Source of the DNA: Rhizobium phaseoli
GTDB lineage: Bacteria > Pseudomonadota > Alphaproteobacteria > Rhizobiales > Rhizobiaceae
Assembly: GCF_010668805.1 (NCBI RefSeq)
Contig: NZ_WUFT01000006.1
Span: 248,001-312,000 of the forward strand
Direction of reading: 5' to 3'
Length of the DNA stretch: 64,000 bases
The notes under the pieces are model-generated. The model was not told where the DNA came from, did not search any database, and saw only the letters and a list, made by a program, of their open reading frames with translations. The position numbers and the translations under genes are program-made. Below, one piece after another: positions 50,286 to 61,687 of the stretch. How positions within the stretch are numbered: the first letter of the stretch is position 1; each line of letters starts with the position of its first letter.

Positions 50286-51386
50286 TTATTTCGCCAGCCG
50301 TCCGCCGACGATGGAATCGGACAAGGGGGCAGGGCGCTCCGTTGCCGTTGATATCGTCACCGTCCTGCCGGTCGCAGCCGCGGTGTGGAACGCTTCCATG
50401 ACCTCGAGCACGTGCAGCGCCAGATCGCCATTGGCCCGATGCGGCCGGTTGGAGCGGATCGCATGCGCCATGTCGGCGACGCCGAGCGAGCGGTAGTTGC
50501 CGTCGGCATAGGGTGCAGTGACCGGCTGGTCCTCGAATGAACCGCCCTTCTTCAGATATTCGACAGGGCCTTCAAACTTGTTCGGATCGGGCACAATCAG
50601 CGTGCCCTCGGTTCCGTAGACTTCCAGCGGCACATGCTTGTGGCCGGCGACATCGAAGCTCATGGCGATCTGCACGACGGCGCCGTTCTCAAAACGCATC
50701 ATGCCGGCGACATGCGTCGGTACATGCACGGGAATATGTTCGCCGTTGCGCGGCTCACTGGTGATCAGCCGCTCTGTGCGCGGCGTCGTCGCAAAGCCGG
50801 CAACCTCGGACACCGGCCCGAGCAGATTGACGAGATCGGTGATGTAATAGGGGCCCATATCGAGCATCGGCCCGCCGCCGACTTCGTAATAGAAGGCCGG
50901 GTTCGGATGCCAGCGCTCATGGCCCGGGCACATGAAGCTTGCCGAGCCGCCGACCGGCTGGCCGATGACGCCCTGGTCGATCAGCGCGCGGGCCGTCTGG
51001 TGGCCGCCGCCGAGAAAGGTATCGGGGGCAGCGCCGATGCGAAGATTCCGCGCTTTGGCGGCGTCGGCCAATTTTTTCCCTTCTGCGAAATTAATCCCGA
51101 GCGGCTTTTCCGAATAGGTATGTTTGCCGGCTTCGAGCGCCTGCAGCGCAACCGCGACATGGGCTTTCGGGATCGTCAGATTGACGATGATCTCAACCTT
51201 GGGGTCGGCGAAAAGCTCCTCGACCGATCTGGCGGGAACGTTGAACTCCTTAGCCTTCGCCTCGGCCAATTCCCGGTTGAGATCGGCGACGCCGCGGATG
51301 TCGAGAATGGGAAAGGATGCCATCGCCTTGAGATAGGCGCCCGAAATATTGCCGCATCCGATGATGCCGACACCGACTTTTTCCAT
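50286..51386 (-). CDS. Gfo/Idh/MocA-family sugar dehydrogenase (ThuB-like)
   Basis: A 366-residue NAD(P)-dependent oxidoreductase from the ATG at 51386, with GGAGG five bases upstream. The Rossmann motif is VGVGIIGCGNISGAYLKAMA. The EKP-type catalytic motif is YSEKPLGINFAEGKKLADAA. It may oxidise a sugar hydroxyl to a keto group, with the ThuA-like protein acting next. It precedes the ThuA-like gene and follows the ROK regulator on the same strand, so the three probably form one transcript. Confidence 0.9.
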   Translation of the reverse strand: MEKVGVGIIGCGNISGAYLKAMASFPILDIRGVADLNRELAEAKAKEFNVPARSVEELFADPKVEIIVNLTIPKAHVAVALQALEAGKHTYSEKPLGINFAEGKKLADAAKARNLRIGAAPDTFLGGGHQTARALIDQGVIGQPVGGSASFMCPGHERWHPNPAFYYEVGGGPMLDMGPYYITDLVNLLGPVSEVAGFATTPRTERLITSEPRNGEHIPVHVPTHVAGMMRFENGAVVQIAMSFDVAGHKHVPLEVYGTEGTLIVPDPNKFEGPVEYLKKGGSFEDQPVTAPYADGNYRSLGVADMAHAIRSNRPHRANGDLALHVLEVMEAFHTAAATGRTVTISTATERPAPLSDSIVGGRLAK

Positions 51387-51419
51387 GAAGTCCTCCATTC
51401 ATCTTGATTGTGCTGCTCG

Positions 51420-52619
51420 TCAGAGCGCCGGCCCTGTCGTGTTCCAGGGCGATTCGTAGAGTTCGTAGAGCGCCACCGCCGCCGCACCCTGGGCCCAGAA
51501 ATCGTCGGTCGAATCGTCGAAGACGAGTTCGCTGACGCCGCGCAGCGACGGCGGGATGGCGAGCGCATAGGCATCGCGCAGGCTGTTCAAAAACGGTTCG
51601 CCGAGCGCCAGGCTCGACCCCACCAGAATGACCCGCGGCGGCGCAAACAACGTCACGATGTTGGCAATCGTCAATCCCACCGCTTCGCCGGCGCGGATGG
51701 CAGCACCGATCAGCCGGTCGTCATCGGCCTTGATCAGCGCCTGGGCATGGTTCATACCGCGCCCGAGCCGGATTGCTTCGGCAAAACGCCCATCGGCCTG
51801 CTGTTCGCCGAGGATTGCGCTTTCGCCGGCCTGGCTGGACAGCCGAACGACGCCATTTGGCCCCATGCCGAGCACGAGGTCGCCGAGATTGTGGCTGAGG
51901 CCGCCGGCGCCGCGAAACAGGCTGTTGCCGTGCAGGACGCCGAGCCCCAGCGTCTGCTCCAGTGAAATCAGCACCATATCCTCAAGATCGCGGGCTTTGC
52001 CGAACCAGTGATGGCCGAGCGTGATCGCGTGAGCGTCGCTTTCGACGATGGTTGGCGTCGAAAGCCGCGTCGACATCTCGGAGGCGAAATCGACATTGGT
52101 GTCGCGAAAGATCGGGCTGCTGCGGATATAGCCGGTGCGGTGCTCGATGACGCCGGGAAAACCGAGGCAGACGCTGTCGACGTCTTCAAGCGACAGCCCG
52201 GCATCGACGACACAGCGCCTGACGCCATCCTCGACCAGATCGGCAATGACACCGATCGGCTGCCGGTCGAGACGGATCGGCAAAGCCAGCTTCGACAGCA
52301 CGTCGCCGCGGAAATTGGTGACGACGAAGACCATCCGGTTGGCGGCGATCTTGCCGCCAACCACCCGCGCCGCATCCGGATTGAGCTCCAGCGCCACGCG
52401 CGGCCTGCCGCGCACCGCCTCATTGCGGATATCGCCCTCGTGACGCGGCAGGATCAGCCCGTCGTCGAGAAGCGAGGCGGTGATGGCGGAAACCGTGGTG
52501 GTGGAGAGTTCGGTGCGCTCGCTGATCTCGATCCGCGAGATCGGACCATGGCGCCGGACGGTATCGAGCACGTTCAAGCGATTGATCGCGCGCATTAATT
52601 CGGGATCTGCGGTCTTCAT
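51420..52619 (-). CDS. ROK-family transcriptional repressor
   Basis: A 399-residue regulator. The N-terminal MarR-like winged helix is at about 10-70 (NVLDTVRRHGPISRIEISERTELSTTTVSAITASLLDDGLI). The ROK sugar-binding domain follows with LEDVDSVCLGFPGVIEHRTG and VVESDAHAITLGHHWFGKA. The usual ROK zinc-site cysteines are not evident. It is divergent from the sugar ABC operon (201 bp between starts) and cotranscribed with the dehydrogenase and ThuA-like genes, so it probably controls all of them. Confidence 0.9.
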   Translation of the reverse strand: MKTADPELMRAINRLNVLDTVRRHGPISRIEISERTELSTTTVSAITASLLDDGLILPRHEGDIRNEAVRGRPRVALELNPDAARVVGGKIAANRMVFVVTNFRGDVLSKLALPIRLDRQPIGVIADLVEDGVRRCVVDAGLSLEDVDSVCLGFPGVIEHRTGYIRSSPIFRDTNVDFASEMSTRLSTPTIVESDAHAITLGHHWFGKARDLEDMVLISLEQTLGLGVLHGNSLFRGAGGLSHNLGDLVLGMGPNGVVRLSSQAGESAILGEQQADGRFAEAIRLGRGMNHAQALIKADDDRLIGAAIRAGEAVGLTIANIVTLFAPPRVILVGSSLALGEPFLNSLRDAYALAIPPSLRGVSELVFDDSTDDFWAQGAAAVALYELYESPWNTTGPAL

Positions 52620-52820
52620 GAGAACTAGCCAGGCAAGCGTTTCGTTGGGCGGAACCCAAATATTTATAACGGGGTACGAAATAAATAGCGGGCAATTTCG
52701 CGGTCATGTCAAGCGCATTTGATAAAAATAGCGGCATTGGGTTGACATTGGATGAAAGCTCCGGTGAATTAATCCGCATAGGGGAAAAATTGTGAGGATA
52801 GACCCCTGGGAGGAAAATCA
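52620..52820. promoter_or_regulatory. Divergent control region of the ROK/sugar ABC genes
   Basis: A 201-bp AT-rich spacer. It holds an inverted ATTTAT-N13-ATAAAT (about 52661-52685) and TTGACA at 52742-52747 reading towards the ABC operon, with a weak -10 about 17 bp later. GGGAGG lies just before the binding-protein start. Confidence 0.5.
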
Positions 52821-54125
52821 ATGAATTTTATGCTGAAGAACGCCGCTTTCGGCGGCAGGCGCATTGTATCCATGGCCGCGGCAGCCGGCCTGTTGCTGGC
52901 GGGAGCGGGCGCCGCCTCGGCGACGACGGTGGTGAAATGGCTGCATCTCGAGCTCGACCCGAAAAACGTCGCGGCCTGGGAAGACATCGTCAAGAAATAC
53001 GAAGCCCAGCACCCGGACGTCGATATCCAGATGCAGTTCCTCGAAAACGAGGCCTTCAAGGCGAAGCTCCCGACATTGCTGCAATCCGACGACGTGCCGG
53101 ATTTCTTCTTCAGCTGGGGCGGCGGCGTCTTGAAGCAGCAGTCCGAGACCGGCGCGCTGCTGGATGTGACGGCAGCCCTCGATGCCGATGGCGGCAAGCT
53201 GCGCAACGCCTATACCCCGGCCTCGGTCAACGGCCTGACTTTTGACGGCAAGACCTGGGCCATTCCCTATAAGGTCGGTCTGGTCAGCTTCTTCTACAAC
53301 AAGGCGCTGTTTGCCAAGGCCGGCGTCAAAGCCGAGGACATCAAGAACTGGAGCGATTTTCTCGCCACGGTGAAGAAGATCAAGGCGGCAGGCATCGTGC
53401 CGATCGCCGGCGGCGGCGGTGAGAAATGGCCGATCCATTTCTACTGGAGCTATCTCGTCATGCGCGAAGGCGGCCAGAAGGTCTTCGACGCGGCCAAGAA
53501 CGGCGAGGGCGAAGGTTTCCTCGATCCCGCCATCATCAAGGCCGGCGACGATCTCGCCGAACTCGGCAAGCTCGAACCTTTCCAGCCCGGCTATCTCGGC
53601 GCGACCTGGCCGCAGACGCTCGGCGTCTTCGGTGACGGCAAGGCGGCGATCATCCTCGGCTTTGAAGCAACCGAAGCCAATCAGCGCAAGAATGCCGGCG
53701 ACGGCAAGGGTCTGGCACCCGACAATATCGGCCGTTTCGTCTTCCCGACGGTCGATGGCGGCGCCGGCAAACCGACGGATACGCTCGGCGGTCTGAACGG
53801 CTGGGCCGTCACCAAAAAGGCCTCCAAGGAAGCGATCGATTTCCTCGCTTTCCTGACGAGTGCGGAGAATGAGCGGGCGATGGCCAAGGCCGGCATGCTT
53901 CTGCCCGTTGCCGTCGGCGCCGATGATGGCGTCGTCAACCCGCTGCTGGCCGAATCGGCCAAACAGCTTGCAGGTTCGACCTGGCATCAGAACTTCTTCG
54001 ACCAGGATCTCGGTGCTGCCGTCGGCCGTGTCGTCAACGACGTCTCGGTGGAAATCGTCTCCGGCCAGATGAATTCCAAGGACGGCGCCCAGATGATCCA
54101 GGACGCTTTCGAACTGGAACAATAA
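52821..54125 (+). CDS. Sugar ABC transporter substrate-binding protein (CUT1)
   Basis: A 434-residue family-1 periplasmic binding protein. A signal peptide ends near residue 35 (LLLAGAGAASA). The mature part contains VKWLHLELDPKNVAAWEDIVKKYEAQHPDVDIQM and, near the end, DTLGGLNGWAVTKKASKEAIDFLAFL. It is the first gene of an import operon with two permeases and an ATPase. Mono- to oligosaccharides are the likely ligands; disaccharides are favoured by the ThuA/ThuB-like neighbours. Confidence 0.94.
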   Translation: MNFMLKNAAFGGRRIVSMAAAAGLLLAGAGAASATTVVKWLHLELDPKNVAAWEDIVKKYEAQHPDVDIQMQFLENEAFKAKLPTLLQSDDVPDFFFSWGGGVLKQQSETGALLDVTAALDADGGKLRNAYTPASVNGLTFDGKTWAIPYKVGLVSFFYNKALFAKAGVKAEDIKNWSDFLATVKKIKAAGIVPIAGGGGEKWPIHFYWSYLVMREGGQKVFDAAKNGEGEGFLDPAIIKAGDDLAELGKLEPFQPGYLGATWPQTLGVFGDGKAAIILGFEATEANQRKNAGDGKGLAPDNIGRFVFPTVDGGAGKPTDTLGGLNGWAVTKKASKEAIDFLAFLTSAENERAMAKAGMLLPVAVGADDGVVNPLLAESAKQLAGSTWHQNFFDQDLGAAVGRVVNDVSVEIVSGQMNSKDGAQMIQDAFELEQ

Positions 54126-54210
54126 CCAGCGCCCGCAGACCCTTCCCGGCGCTCCCAGCTAAGAGCGGGAGCGCCGGCATTGCTGCCGACGATATGCGAA
54201 AGCAGGACCC

Positions 54211-55149
54211 ATGGCCAATATTTCTGTCCCCTCGATGACCTCAGCCGTACGGCCGGCCCGAAAAGCCGCAAACAGCAGGAGCTCGGTCGCCCATGACCGG
54301 CTGACGGTGCTGTTGATCTTTCTGCCGCCGGCGCTCTTGTTGTTCACGCTCTTCGTCATCCTGCCGATGGGCGAGGCGGCCTGGTACAGCCTCTACAAGT
54401 GGAACGGCTACGGAACGCCGACCGAGTTCATCGCGCTCCGCAATTTCCAGGTTCTGTTTCGAAATGCGGCTTTCACCCAGGCGCTGTTCAATAACGGCCT
54501 GATCATCGTCATCTCGATCTGCATCCAGGTGCCGCTGGCCATCTGGCTTGCGACAATGCTGGCCCACCGCATTCCCGGTGTCGTCGGCTACCGCCTGATC
54601 TTCTTCCTGCCTTATGTGCTGGCCGACGTTGCCGCCGGCCTGATCTGGCGCTTCGTCTATGATGGCGACTACGGCCTGTTTGCCGCTATTTCCAACTTTT
54701 TCGGTTTCGCCAACCCCTACGTGCTCGCCGACAAGGATGTGGCGATCTATGCCGTGCTCGGGGTCATCGTCTGGAAATATTTCGGTTTTCACATGATGCT
54801 GTTCATCGCCGGCCTGCAATCGGTCGACAAGAGCGTGCTGGAGGCAGCCGAAATCGACGGCGCCACCGGCTGGCAGAAGTTCCGCTATGTCACGCTGCCG
54901 CTGCTCGGCTCGACCTTGCGCCTGTCGATCTTCTTTGCCGTCGTCGGCTCGCTGCAGCTCTTCGACATGATCATGCCGCTCACCGGCGGCGGGCCGTCCA
55001 ACTCAACGCAGACGATGGTCACCTTCCTCTACACCTACGGCGTCATGCGCATGCAGGTCGGCCTCGGCAGCGCCGTCGGCGTGGTGCTGTTCATCATCTG
55101 CGTCACGCTCGCCTTCGGTTACAAAAGGATCTTCATGCGCCATGACTGA
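54211..55149 (+). CDS. Sugar ABC transporter permease (MalF-like)
   Basis: A 312-residue inner-membrane permease with six helices. The ATPase-contact loop is VLEAAEIDGATGWQKFRYVTLPLLGSTLRLSIFF. The start at 54211 follows the binding-protein gene by 85 bp. Its last 8 bp overlap the next permease gene. Confidence 0.94.
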   Translation: MANISVPSMTSAVRPARKAANSRSSVAHDRLTVLLIFLPPALLLFTLFVILPMGEAAWYSLYKWNGYGTPTEFIALRNFQVLFRNAAFTQALFNNGLIIVISICIQVPLAIWLATMLAHRIPGVVGYRLIFFLPYVLADVAAGLIWRFVYDGDYGLFAAISNFFGFANPYVLADKDVAIYAVLGVIVWKYFGFHMMLFIAGLQSVDKSVLEAAEIDGATGWQKFRYVTLPLLGSTLRLSIFFAVVGSLQLFDMIMPLTGGGPSNSTQTMVTFLYTYGVMRMQVGLGSAVGVVLFIICVTLAFGYKRIFMRHD

Positions 55150-55990
55150 TATGAGCTCTTCCATCCGCATGCGCACCTCCACCCGCGTCTATCTCTACGT
55201 GTCGCTGAGCCTGATTGCCGCGATCGTGCTGGTGCCGCTGCTGACGACGGCGCTCGGCGGCTTCAAGACGCTGGGCGACCTGCGCACCAACCCCTTCGGA
55301 ATGCCGACGGAATGGCAATGGGCAAACTATACCGACATTCTGTTCGGCGAACGCTACTGGCTGCAGATCGGCAATTCGCTGGTTATTGCCGCGCTCACCG
55401 TGCTCTTGACGCTGATCGTCTCGTCGATGGCGGCCTTCGCCTTTGCCCATGTCCGCTTCTTCGGCTCGTCCTTCCTGCTCAACTATTTCCTGCTCGGCCT
55501 GATGTTTCCGGCGGCAACCGCAATCCTGCCGCTCTTCATCCGCATCCGCGATCTCGGCCTGCTCGATACCTATTGGGGCGTGGTTCTGCCGCAGGTGGCC
55601 TTCGGCCTCGGCATGAGCATCCTTTTGTTTAGAAACTACTTTCGCAACCTTCCGGAAGAATTGTTTCAGGCAGCCTTCGTCGACGGCTGCGGTTATCTCA
55701 GATTCTTCTGGCATATCTCGCTGCCGCTTTCCCGGCCGATCGTCGCCACCGTCAGCATCATCTCCTTCGTCGGCAGCTGGAACAGCTACATCCTGCCGCT
55801 GATCATGCTGAACTCCGAATCCAAATATCCCTGGCCGCTCGGCATCATGGTCTATCGCGGCGAGTACGGTACCGAATGGCAGCTGGTGCTGGCCTTCATC
55901 ACACTGACCATCCTTCCCACCATCATCGTCTTTTTCGTCGCCCAGCGACACATCATCGCCGGCCTGACCGCCGGCGCTGTCAAGTCCTGA
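55142..55990 (+). CDS. Sugar ABC transporter permease (MalG-like)
   Basis: A 282-residue second permease. The conserved loop is [31 protein letters not shown]. The C-terminal [19 protein letters not shown] is the typical MalG ending. It overlaps the upstream permease gene by 8 bp. Confidence 0.94.
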   Translation: MTDMSSSIRMRTSTRVYLYVSLSLIAAIVLVPLLTTALGGFKTLGDLRTNPFGMPTEWQWANYTDILFGERYWLQIGNSLVIAALTVLLTLIVSSMAAFAFAHVRFFGSSFLLNYFLLGLMFPAATAILPLFIRIRDLGLLDTYWGVVLPQVAFGLGMSILLFRNYFRNLPEELFQAAFVDGCGYLRFFWHISLPLSRPIVATVSIISFVGSWNSYILPLIMLNSESKYPWPLGIMVYRGEYGTEWQLVLAFITLTILPTIIVFFVAQRHIIAGLTAGAVKS

Positions 55991-56013
55991 GCCGAACCCT
56001 TGGAGGTGCATTT

Positions 56014-57087
56014 ATGGCATCCGTTGAACTGAACGATATCCGTAAGACCTATGGCGCCGTCGATGTCATCCATGGCATCTCGCTCAATATTCAGGATGGG
56101 GAATTCGTCGCCTTGGTCGGGCCTTCCGGCTGCGGAAAATCGACGCTGCTGCGGATGATCGCCGGCCTCGAGGAAATCACCGATGGCGAGATCTCCATTG
56201 GCGGCAAGGTGGTCAACGCCATGACCCCACGTGAACGCAACATCGCCATGGTCTTCCAGTCCTACGCGCTCTATCCGCACATGACCGTGGCTGAGAACAT
56301 GGGCTTCAACTTGAAGCTCGCCGGCGTGGCCAAGCCGCAGATCGAGATCCGCGTCGCCGAGGCCGCGCGCATGCTCGACCTTGCCCAACTGCTCGACCGC
56401 AAGCCGGCCCAGCTTTCCGGCGGCCAGCGCCAGCGCGTTGCCATGGGCCGCGCCGTCGTGCGCAATCCGGCCGTCTTCCTGTTCGACGAGCCGCTCTCCA
56501 ACCTCGATGCGAAACTCCGCGTGCAGATGCGCTCGGAAATCAAGACGCTGCACCAGAAGGTGAAGACGACCTCGATCTACGTCACCCACGACCAGATCGA
56601 GGCGATGACGCTCGCCGACCGCATCGCCGTGCTCAATCAGGGCAGGGTGGAGCAGCAGGGCACGCCGCTCGAACTTTACCGGAAGCCCGCCAATCTCTTC
56701 GTCGCCGCCTTCATCGGATCACCGGCGATGAACATGCTCGACGGCACCGTGGAGGGCGAAAACGGCGAACCCGCCGCCCGCCTCGAAGACGGCACGGCAA
56801 TCCGCATCGCGCCCGACCGCAAGGTCAAGCGCGGTCAGGCCGTCACCATCGGCCTGCGCCCCGAACACCTCGTTCCCGGCATATCAGCCGGAACGCCGCT
56901 TGCCGGTCGCACCATGCTGGTCGAACCCACCGGCGCCCAGACCCATGTGGTTTTCGACCTTGCCGGACAGCAGGTGACCGCCATCGTCGACGGCGAATAC
57001 CCCGTCCGTTACGGCGCCGTGTTCGAAGCAAGCATTGCCAGCGACCAGGTGCACGTTTTCGACCGCGGCAGCGGCGTGGCGCTCTGA
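56014..57087 (+). CDS. Sugar ABC transporter ATP-binding protein (UgpC/MalK-like)
   Basis: A 357-residue ATPase; the start at 56014 ([14 protein letters not shown]) has TGGAGG upstream. Walker A is [19 protein letters not shown], the signature is [19 protein letters not shown], Walker [20 protein letters not shown], and the switch is in [19 protein letters not shown]. The C-terminal TOBE regulatory domain covers about 240-357. It completes the importer. Confidence 0.95.
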   Translation: MASVELNDIRKTYGAVDVIHGISLNIQDGEFVALVGPSGCGKSTLLRMIAGLEEITDGEISIGGKVVNAMTPRERNIAMVFQSYALYPHMTVAENMGFNLKLAGVAKPQIEIRVAEAARMLDLAQLLDRKPAQLSGGQRQRVAMGRAVVRNPAVFLFDEPLSNLDAKLRVQMRSEIKTLHQKVKTTSIYVTHDQIEAMTLADRIAVLNQGRVEQQGTPLELYRKPANLFVAAFIGSPAMNMLDGTVEGENGEPAARLEDGTAIRIAPDRKVKRGQAVTIGLRPEHLVPGISAGTPLAGRTMLVEPTGAQTHVVFDLAGQQVTAIVDGEYPVRYGAVFEASIASDQVHVFDRGSGVAL

Positions 57088-57150
57088 AGCGGATCGCTTG
57101 TCGTTATGGCAAAACTGCTGCGCGTTTTTTGCGCGACATGCCGTAGGCGC
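57088..57150 (-). repeat. Partial dispersed repeat, copy C
   Basis: AACTGCTGCGCG-TTTTTTGCGCGACATGC resembles the end of copies A and B on the reverse strand. It directly follows the ATPase stop codon. Confidence 0.6.
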
Positions 57151-57177
57151 GAATTCACGATGCCGGACAACGACAAA

Positions 57178-57204
57178 ACCGCCGAGCAAGCCCGGCGGTC
57201 CTAA
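57178..57204. terminator. Hairpin between convergent genes
   Basis: AACCGCCG-AGCAAGC-CCGGCGGT forms a GC-rich stem between the sugar ATPase gene and the convergent kdgD gene; there is no T-run. It could end transcription in both directions. Confidence 0.45.
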
Positions 57205-57227
57205 CTGCTGATAAAGACAGCCAGCGA

Positions 57228-59160
<1,933 letters not shown>

Positions 59161-59184
59161 TTGAGTCTCTTTCGAAATTACACA

Positions 59185-59198
59185 ATGTCATATGACAT
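59185..59198. promoter_or_regulatory. GntR operator candidate before uxuA
   Basis: ATGTCATATGACAT is a perfect 14-base palindrome 25 bp upstream of uxuA. It overlaps a second related unit, ACATAATATG (59196-59205), that also occurs before the peptide-class ABC operon (60031-60040). Confidence 0.7.
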
Positions 59199-59225
59199 AA
59201 TATGAATTTCTGAGAGAGTCGAGCC

Positions 59226-59936
59226 CTATTGCTGCTCGGAGAGCATCCGATAGCGACGCTGGCTGGCCATCATATGGGCGCGCATCGCCTGGCGGGCGCG
59301 ATCCGGATCCTGATCGGCGATGGCCGACAGGATTTCAACATGTTCGGCATAAACCTTTTGCAGATAGTCGCGGTCATTGGCCTCCGGCAGCGTCGGAAAC
59401 TGGCCGCGGGGGATGGCCTTGGGGCCGAATTGGCGCAGGACATCGACATAGAATCGGTTGTTGGTGGCGGCGGCAATCGCCATGTGGAACGCATAATCCG
59501 CCTCCACCGTCTGCTGTCCGGTCTCGATCAGATTTGCCATTCTGCGGTTGGCTTCACGAATGGCCGCCTCCTGCTCGGCGGTGCGGCGATAAGCAGCAAT
59601 TGCCGCCGCTTCACCTTCGGCCGCCATGCGAAACTCCAGCAACTCAAGGGTTTCAGGGATGCTTTTGATTTCCACCGGCGTCAATGACAGGAGAGAATGC
59701 GCTTTCGGATCGGCGACAAACACCCCTTTGCCCTGGATCGGCTTGACGAAGCCCGCCGACCTGAGATCGGCGATCGCCTCGCGCACCACGGTGCGGCTGA
59801 CGCCGAAGGTCGCTTCAAGCTGCGGCTCGGTCGGCAGCTGGTCGCCGACCCGCAGCTTCCCCGTCTCGATCTGCGCCCGCAGCTGGTCGATGACCTGTTG
59901 TGCCAGTCTTTCTCGCCCACGGCTGAGTGTCGTCAT
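59226..59936 (-). CDS. FadR-subfamily GntR regulator
   Basis: About 236 residues from the ATG at 59936 (MTTLSRGRERLAQQVIDQL); an ATG at 60023 in the same frame is less likely because it overlaps an operator. The winged helix is in residues 8-75 (PTEPQLEATFGVSRTVVREAIADLRSAGFV). The FCD ligand-binding domain has RMAAEGEAAAIAA, DYAFHMAIAAATNNRFYVDVL and AEHVEILSAIADQDPDRARQAMRAHM with metal-site Asp and His residues. It probably controls uxuA-kdgD and the divergent ABC operon in response to a hexuronate intermediate. Confidence 0.91.
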   Translation of the reverse strand: MTTLSRGRERLAQQVIDQLRAQIETGKLRVGDQLPTEPQLEATFGVSRTVVREAIADLRSAGFVKPIQGKGVFVADPKAHSLLSLTPVEIKSIPETLELLEFRMAAEGEAAAIAAYRRTAEQEAAIREANRRMANLIETGQQTVEADYAFHMAIAAATNNRFYVDVLRQFGPKAIPRGQFPTLPEANDRDYLQKVYAEHVEILSAIADQDPDRARQAMRAHMMASQRRYRMLSEQQ

Positions 59937-60029
59937 TTTTCCGTTCCCCAATCCCTTTGCACTCAAGTCTCCCGCTCGGGCCTTGTCAACCGTATCAGAC
60001 TTCGATAGATCATAATACGACATACGGGC

Positions 60030-60042
60030 GACATAATATGTC
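60030..60042. promoter_or_regulatory. GntR operator candidate before the peptide-class ABC operon
   Basis: GACATA-A-TATGTC palindrome 28 bp before the binding-protein start; it shares ACATAATATG with the site at 59196-59205 and sits in the divergent region of the GntR gene. Confidence 0.7.
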
Positions 60043-60070
60043 TCCTATAGTAATCCAGGGAGGAGTGACA

Positions 60071-61666
60071 ATGAAGCATTTTTCTAAAGGCTTGTTCGTC
60101 GGCGCCGTTTTCGGCGCCTTGACAATCGCCGCACCGCAGCTGCAGGCCGCCACCCCGCAGGACCAATTGGTGATCGGGACATCGCTGGCTCAGGTTCTGT
60201 CCCTCGATCCGCAGCAGGCGACCGAAGGCAAGGCCGTCGAGATCATGTCCAATCTTTACGACCGGCTGGTCGCCAGCACGGCTGATGGTAAGATCCTTCC
60301 GCAGCTGGCGGAAAGCTGGAAGGTTGACGACAAGGGCATCACATTCACGTTGCGCAAGGCCAATTTCGCCTCCGGCAACCCGGTGACATCGAAGGACGTG
60401 GTCTATTCTCTGGCGCGGCTCTTGAAGATGGATCAGGCCGCTGCCGCCAACCTCAAGCGCGTCGGCTATGACAAGAACAATGTCGAAAAGCTCGTCAAGG
60501 CGGTCGACGACCAGACGGTGCGGATCGATCTCTCCGACCAAGTGACGGCGGAGCTTCTGCTCTACCGGCTGACGACGACGACGACCAGCGTGGTCGACAG
60601 CGTCGAGGTCGAGAGCCACGCCGTCGACAATGACTACGGCAACGCCTGGATGCGGACGCATTCGGCCGGCTCCGGTCCGTTCACCCTCAATCGCTGGTCT
60701 CCGAACGAGCTTGTCATTCTCGACGCCAGCAAGGGTTATGTCGACGGCGCTCCGAAGATGAAGCGCGTCATCGTCCGCCATGTGCCGGAAAGCCAGGTCG
60801 AGCGGCTGATGCTGGAGCGCGGCGATATCGATATTGCCAGTGCGCTCACGGCCTCCGATCTTGCGACGTTCCAAGCCAAGCAGGGCTTTGCCATCCAGCG
60901 TATTCCGACAGGCGGCTTCTACGTTCTGTCGATGAATGCCGGCAACCAGTACCTCGCCAATCCCAAGGTCCGCGAGGCGATTGCCTACGGCATCGACTAC
61001 AAGGGCATCGAGAAGACGATCATGGGGCCTTACGGACGGGCGCGAACCGTTCCCGTTCCGGAGAACTTCGAATATGCGATCCCGAGCCCGGATTGGCAGC
61101 TCAACGTTGAGAAGTCCAAGCAGCTGCTGAGCGAGGCAGGCTACAAGGACGGCTTTTCGCTGACGCTGAAGACCATTGCGCAAACGCCGCGCATCGATCT
61201 TGCCACCGCCATCCAGGCATCGCTTGCCCAGGTCGGCATCAAGATCGACATCCAGCAGGGCAACGGCTCGGAAATCATTGCCGCCCATCGCGCCAGGGAT
61301 TTCGATCTGCTGATCCCGCAGACCAGCGCCTACATGCCGAACGTGCTGGGGTCGATGGAGCAGTTTTCCTCCAATCCCGACAACTCGAAAGAGGCCAACA
61401 ATGCCGGCAATTTCGTCTGGCGTTCGGCCTGGGACATCCCCGAGCTGACGGCGCTGACCGCAAAAGCATCGATGGAGCCGGACGCCAAGAAGCGCGGCGA
61501 ACTCTACGTTCAGATGCAGAAGATGTTCGTCGAACAGAAGCCGGCCGTGCTGCCGATGTTCGAGCGCTTTGAGCCGATCGTCCTGACCGGCAAGGTCCAG
61601 GGATATATCGGACATCCGTCTCAAATGACGCGTCTTGAGAACGTGACCAAGGTCGAAACCCAGTAA
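60071..61666 (+). CDS. ABC transporter substrate-binding protein, family 5 (peptide class)
   Basis: A 531-residue periplasmic binding protein, start at 60071 with GGGAGGAG upstream. A signal peptide ends near residue 27 (TIAAPQLQAA). The family-5 pattern is visible: LSLDPQQATEGKAVEIMSNLYDRLV, AESWKVDDKGITFTLRKANFASG and VREAIAYGIDYKGI. Although the class is named for dipeptides, members import many solutes. Its regulation with uxuA-kdgD suggests a uronic-acid or oligogalacturonate-type ligand. Confidence 0.93.
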   Translation: MKHFSKGLFVGAVFGALTIAAPQLQAATPQDQLVIGTSLAQVLSLDPQQATEGKAVEIMSNLYDRLVASTADGKILPQLAESWKVDDKGITFTLRKANFASGNPVTSKDVVYSLARLLKMDQAAAANLKRVGYDKNNVEKLVKAVDDQTVRIDLSDQVTAELLLYRLTTTTTSVVDSVEVESHAVDNDYGNAWMRTHSAGSGPFTLNRWSPNELVILDASKGYVDGAPKMKRVIVRHVPESQVERLMLERGDIDIASALTASDLATFQAKQGFAIQRIPTGGFYVLSMNAGNQYLANPKVREAIAYGIDYKGIEKTIMGPYGRARTVPVPENFEYAIPSPDWQLNVEKSKQLLSEAGYKDGFSLTLKTIAQTPRIDLATAIQASLAQVGIKIDIQQGNGSEIIAAHRARDFDLLIPQTSAYMPNVLGSMEQFSSNPDNSKEANNAGNFVWRSAWDIPELTALTAKASMEPDAKKRGELYVQMQKMFVEQKPAVLPMFERFEPIVLTGKVQGYIGHPSQMTRLENVTKVETQ

Positions 61667-61687
61667 AGACTCTTAAGGCAGCCGATC

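Noticed and set aside
59226..60023. Longer start for the GntR gene at 60023
   Set aside because: It would place the ABC-operon operator next to the start codon and adds 29 residues not expected in FadR-type proteins; the ATG at 59936 fits the domain start.
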